From CAVUAT01 sp963739545 (GTDB taxonomy: Bacteria; Actinomycetota; Thermoleophilia; Solirubrobacterales; 70-9): a DNA stretch of 64,000 bases. The DNA lies in assembly GCA_963739545.1 (NCBI GenBank), contig CAVUAT010000014.1:1116001-1180000 (forward strand), in the 5' to 3' direction. Both the position numbers and the translations under genes were made by a program. The notes below the pieces were generated by a model. It was not told where the DNA came from and searched no databases. It saw only the letters and a list, made by a program, of their open reading frames with translations. Of the stretch, positions 61,301-64,000 are shown piece by piece (the stretch's first letter is position 1; the number at the start of each line of letters is the position of its first letter).

Positions 61301-64000
61301 CGGCCTCAGCGCCGCGCAGGTGACGATGCTCGAGACCTGGGTCGACTCAGGAGGAAACCTGATCGCGATGAGGCCCGACCCGCAGCTCGCCGGCCTGCTG
61401 GGGCTCAGCGACACGCCCGACACCCTCGCGAACGCCTACCTACAGGTCAACACCGCCACGCCCCCGGGAACGGGCATCGTCGGCCAGACGATGCAGTTTC
61501 ACAGCACGGCCGACCGCTACACCTCCAACGGGGCCCAGACCGTCGCCACGCTTTACTCCGACGCGACCACGTCCACTCCCAACCCCGCGGTGACGCTGCG
61601 AAACGTGGGCAGCAGCGGCGGCCAAGCCGCGGCCTTCACCTATGACCTCGCCCGCTCGGTCGTCTACACGCGCCAAGGCAACCCGGCCTGGTCGGGAGAC
61701 GAGCGCGACAGCGCGGTCGGCGGAGGCCAACTGATCCGCTCCGACGACCTCTTCTACGGCGCCAAGCCCGGGGATGTCCAGCCCGACTGGGTGGACCTGA
61801 ACAAGGTCGCCATTCCCCAGGCCGACGAGCAGCAGCACCTGCTCACCAACCTGATCCAGCAGATGAACGTGGACCGCAAGCCGCTGCCTCAGTTCTGGTT
61901 CCTGCCGCGCGACGAGAAGGCTGCTGTGGTGATGACCGGCGACGACCACGCCAATGGCGGCACCGAGGGCCGCTTCAACGCCTACCAGGGGATCAACCCG
62001 GGATGCTCGGTCGCCGACTGGGAGTGCGTGCGAGGCACCTCGTACATCTATCCGAACACGACGTCCCTGAGCGACGCGGAGGCAGATGCGTTCGAGAGCG
62101 CCGGCTTCGAGGTCGCCCTGCACGTCAACACGAACTGCGCGAACTGGTCGAATCAGGCCCAGCTCGAGGGCTTCTATACGAACCAGCTCGCGAGCTTCGC
62201 CGCCAACTACCCGAGCGTCGAATCGGCCACCACGAACCGCACCCACTGCATCGCCTGGAGCGACTGGGCGACGCAGCCGAAGGTCGAGCTTCAGAACGGC
62301 ATCCGCCTCGACACCAACTACTACTACTTCCCACCGGATTGGATCCAGGACCGCCCCGGGATGTTCACCGGCTCCGGGATGCCGCAGCGATTCGCCGACC
62401 TCGACGGTTCGATGATCGACGTCTATCAGGCTGCGACCCAGATGACCGACGAGTCGGGCCAGTCCTTCCCGTTCACGATCGACACGCTGCTCGACAACGC
62501 CCTCGGCCCGCAGGGCTACTACGGCGTCTTCACGGCGAATATGCACACCGACAACGTCTCGCACTCGGGGTCCGACGCGATCGTCGCCTCAGCGTTGGCG
62601 CGGAGTGTTCCGGTCGTCTCGGCCCGCCAAATGCTGCAGTGGCTCGACGGGCGCAACGGCTCCTCCTTCGGCTCGGTCTCCTGGAACGCGAACAAGCTCA
62701 ACTTCAACATCAGCGTCGGCGCCGGCGCCAACGGCCTGCGCGCGATGGTGCCGACGACCTCATCGGTCGGCAGCTTGACCGGGGTCGAGCTGGGCACCAC
62801 GCCGATCTCGACCACGACCCGGACGATCAAGGGCGTCGAGTACGCATTCTTCGACGCTGCGGCGGGAGCCTATGAGGCGACCTACGCCGTCGATGACACG
62901 CCGCCGTCGATCACCAACGTCGCCCACTCACCTCAGGGCAACGGCACCGCCGACATCACCTGGGACACCAACGAGGCCTCGGACTCGAGGGTCGACTACG
63001 GAACCAACCCGGCCAACCTGAACCAGAGCCAGAGCAGCTCGGGCCTGGTCACGGCGCACAGCCTCCAGCTGACTGGCCTGGCGCCGAACTCCACCTACCA
63101 CTACCGGGTGACGTCGGCGGACGCCGCAAGCAACTCCACGACAGATCCCGAGTCTCCTGCCGCGCCGCGCAGCTTCACCACGCCCTCGGCGACCTTCACC
63201 GACACCACGGTCTCCGACTTCAGCGCCGGCACTACCGGCCCCAACACCTACGTCGCGGAGACCGGTGACGGCGAGGTGACCCTGAAGCCGACCGAGGGCC
63301 AGGAGTTCTCAGGCGGGCCGGGTGGGCTGCCGGCAGGTTGGACGGGGTGTGCCTGGCCCTCCTGCAGCGGCGCTCCGGGACCCTCGACCGTCTCCGACGG
63401 CAGCCTGCACGTCAACGGCGGTCTGGCCAATACCAGCGCAACCTATGGGCCGGGCCGCGCGGTCGAGTTCAAAGCGACCTTCGGCGCCGCCTCCTTCCAG
63501 CACCTCGCCTTCACCGACAACTTCAACAACGTGTGGGCGATGTTCAGCACGAGGAACGGCACCAACCAGGTCTACGCGAGCACCAACGACGCCAACGGGC
63601 TCAATGACGTCGCGATCCCAGCCTCGGCCGGCACCTCCCACCTCTACCGGATCGAGTGGGACGCGACCGAGGTGCGCTACTTCGTTGACGGTCTCCCGGT
63701 GCACACCCGCACGATCACCGCCTTCGGCTCGAACCTGAACGTGGCCGTCAGTGATTTCCAGACCGGCGGACCCGAGATCGCGGTCGACTGGGTGCGGATG
63801 AGCCCCTACCCGGCCGCGGGCAGCTTCAGTTCCCGCGTCTTCGATGCAGGCCCGGGCCAGAGCGCCAACTGGGGCGCGCTCACCTGGACCCGTGCCCTTC
63901 CTGCCGGCACCAGCCTGGCGATGAGCGTTCGCACCGGCGACACGCCGACGCCCGACGGAAGCTGGAGTGCATTCACCCCCGTTTCATCCTCGGGTGGTGA
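58380..64000 (+). CDS. giant secreted mosaic protein, 3' end outside the window
   Basis: One frame stays open from GTG 58380 to the window end (1,873 codons, no stop). A signal peptide (about 1-34) is followed by an N,N-dimethylformamidase large-subunit-like domain (about 55-530: RLGYYGGDGARL, GHDEYWSAGQRNNV, FSGNEVFWKTRW), an Ig-like segment (about 541-625) and a DUF4082 domain (about 636-790: GVRFYKTSGNTGVHVGSLW). Next are a Big_5 Ig-like domain (about 799-907) and a flavodoxin-like/ThuA-like segment (about 920-1020). A NodB-like region contains VVMTGDDHANGG near 1183. A fibronectin III (about 1509-1601) and a LamG-like domain end the visible part. It is probably a surface or wall-associated glycan-processing enzyme; the activity is unproven. 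Confidence 0.85.
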   Translation, partial: MFDLGRRGKLAVLLVPVLIALGANAGTAEAVDCLPADNEIVCENRQPGNPPSQWDVSGAGDASIQGYATEISVDQGQTVAFKVDTASSDYRLEIYRLGYYGGDGARLIDTVQPAAPPDVQPACLNDAVTGLVDCGNWGQSASWAVPAAAVSGVYVAHLVREDGPPGESHVVFIVRDDDGNSDLLVQTDDTTWQAYNQYGGNSLYTGSPAGRAYKVSYNRPFTSRGPTPEDWVFNATSPLIRFIERNGYDVSYFTGVDSHRLGAEISEHDAFISVGHDEYWSAGQRNNVTDARDTGTSLAFFSGNEVFWKTRWENSIDGTDTPHRTLVSYKETHAGTKIDPAPEWTGTWRDARSFNPEGPNPENGLTGTQFRVNSGTSEIEVPEADGNMRLWRNSGPADLAPGQTEDLTADTLGYEWDEAPDNGSRPPGLIYNSSTTRNGVEVLQDNGSSYASGTATHHLTQYRDANGAGVEDDALVFGAGTIQWAWGLDGVHDRGGSTPDPDMQQATANLFADMGAQPQTLESGLVAATASTDTTAPSSLIESPPSGADVESGAPVLVSGSAADAGGGVVGAVEVSTDDGTTWHPADGRETWTYSWTPGPTGSATIRTRATDDSGNIETAGAGVSVDIVPRTCPCSIWSDSFTGPGSGDNSAVELGVRFSSDEDGFITGVRFYKTSGNTGVHVGSLWADTGGAPLASATFSGETASGWQEVSFGAPVAIEAGAAYVASYHAPNGNYAAINSYFASDGFDSPPLHAPADSFDAANGVYRYGAGGVFPTDTFASSNYLVDVVFESDVGPDTTPPTITGRTPANGANGVATGTLVTATFNEPMDAGTINTTNVELRDPGNALVAAAVTYNPANRRVTLDPSANLQSSTTYTATVKGGPGGVEDDADPGNPLAADSTWTFTTAAPPPPPPDEGPGGPILVISDASNPFSRYYAEILRSEGLNEFTVSDRSLVTPAILDAHDVVVLGETGLSAAQVTMLETWVDSGGNLIAMRPDPQLAGLLGLSDTPDTLANAYLQVNTATPPGTGIVGQTMQFHSTADRYTSNGAQTVATLYSDATTSTPNPAVTLRNVGSSGGQAAAFTYDLARSVVYTRQGNPAWSGDERDSAVGGGQLIRSDDLFYGAKPGDVQPDWVDLNKVAIPQADEQQHLLTNLIQQMNVDRKPLPQFWFLPRDEKAAVVMTGDDHANGGTEGRFNAYQGINPGCSVADWECVRGTSYIYPNTTSLSDAEADAFESAGFEVALHVNTNCANWSNQAQLEGFYTNQLASFAANYPSVESATTNRTHCIAWSDWATQPKVELQNGIRLDTNYYYFPPDWIQDRPGMFTGSGMPQRFADLDGSMIDVYQAATQMTDESGQSFPFTIDTLLDNALGPQGYYGVFTANMHTDNVSHSGSDAIVASALARSVPVVSARQMLQWLDGRNGSSFGSVSWNANKLNFNISVGAGANGLRAMVPTTSSVGSLTGVELGTTPISTTTRTIKGVEYAFFDAAAGAYEATYAVDDTPPSITNVAHSPQGNGTADITWDTNEASDSRVDYGTNPANLNQSQSSSGLVTAHSLQLTGLAPNSTYHYRVTSADAASNSTTDPESPAAPRSFTTPSATFTDTTVSDFSAGTTGPNTYVAETGDGEVTLKPTEGQEFSGGPGGLPAGWTGCAWPSCSGAPGPSTVSDGSLHVNGGLANTSATYGPGRAVEFKATFGAASFQHLAFTDNFNNVWAMFSTRNGTNQVYASTNDANGLNDVAIPASAGTSHLYRIEWDATEVRYFVDGLPVHTRTITAFGSNLNVAVSDFQTGGPEIAVDWVRMSPYPAAGSFSSRVFDAGPGQSANWGALTWTRALPAGTSLAMSVRTGDTPTPDGSWSAFTPVSSSGG

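Overview
The window is a GC-rich, gene-dense actinobacterial chromosome segment. The style of the genes suggests the class Thermoleophilia, probably Solirubrobacterales. Pointers are the exported protein with a lysine/cysteine-rich tail, the archaeal-type topoisomerase I, many GTG/TTG starts with 1 to 4 base stop/start overlaps, and large secreted mosaic proteins. The placement is inferred from family knowledge, not from a search.

Layout. (1) 1-10.4 kb, housekeeping: end of a DUF2945 gene, a methyltransferase, a Met8-like siroheme/heme dehydrogenase, topA-tmk-holB, a histidine kinase/response regulator pair followed by trmO, and a serine hydrolase of the class A beta-lactamase fold. (2) 10.5-16.2 kb: tRNA-Thr(CGT), a large exported alpha/beta hydrolase, a polytopic membrane protein and a hotdog thioesterase. 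(3) 16.3-46.5 kb: a 30 kb surface-polysaccharide locus. It holds sugar-nucleotide enzymes (DegT aminotransferase, hexapeptide acetyltransferase, UDP-GlcNAc 2-epimerase, six extended-SDR epimerases, a Gfo/Idh oxidoreductase), a glycosyltransferase-flippase fusion, a Wzm/Wzt ABC exporter, glutamine-dependent asparagine synthase-like amidotransferases, several methyltransferases, a WbqC-like protein, a polysaccharide deacetylase-like protein, and three related glycosyltransferase-like proteins of a family I cannot name. The locus carries decay: a scar joining two truncated genes at about 24.93 kb, an asparagine synthase gene with two frameshifts, and a frameshifted oxidoreductase. (4) 46.5-50.4 kb, core genes: a small lipoprotein, family 5 uracil-DNA glycosylase, pgsA, an MptA-type GTP cyclohydrolase and a primary-type sigma-70 factor. 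(5) 50.4-54.5 kb, a mobile neighbourhood: tRNA-Tyr(GTA) lies inside a reading frame joining a PD-(D/E)XK nuclease to an AbrB-like domain. Next comes tRNA-Thr(GGT), whose last 41 bases recur exactly 2.66 kb downstream beside a decayed tyrosine recombinase. These bound a small integrated element whose cargo is a secreted repeat protein. (6) 54.5-64 kb: an FHA membrane protein, a Tat-exported PhoD-type phosphatase, an acyl-CoA dehydrogenase, and a giant secreted mosaic protein (more than 1,870 residues) that is open at the window edge and preceded by a good sigma-70 promoter and a structured leader.

The polysaccharide genes fit together as follows: sugar nucleotides are made by the aminotransferase, epimerases and acetyltransferase; the glycosyltransferases and decorating enzymes build the glycan; the ABC exporter and/or the fused flippase move it across the membrane. 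No CRISPR array, prophage or recognised defence system was seen.
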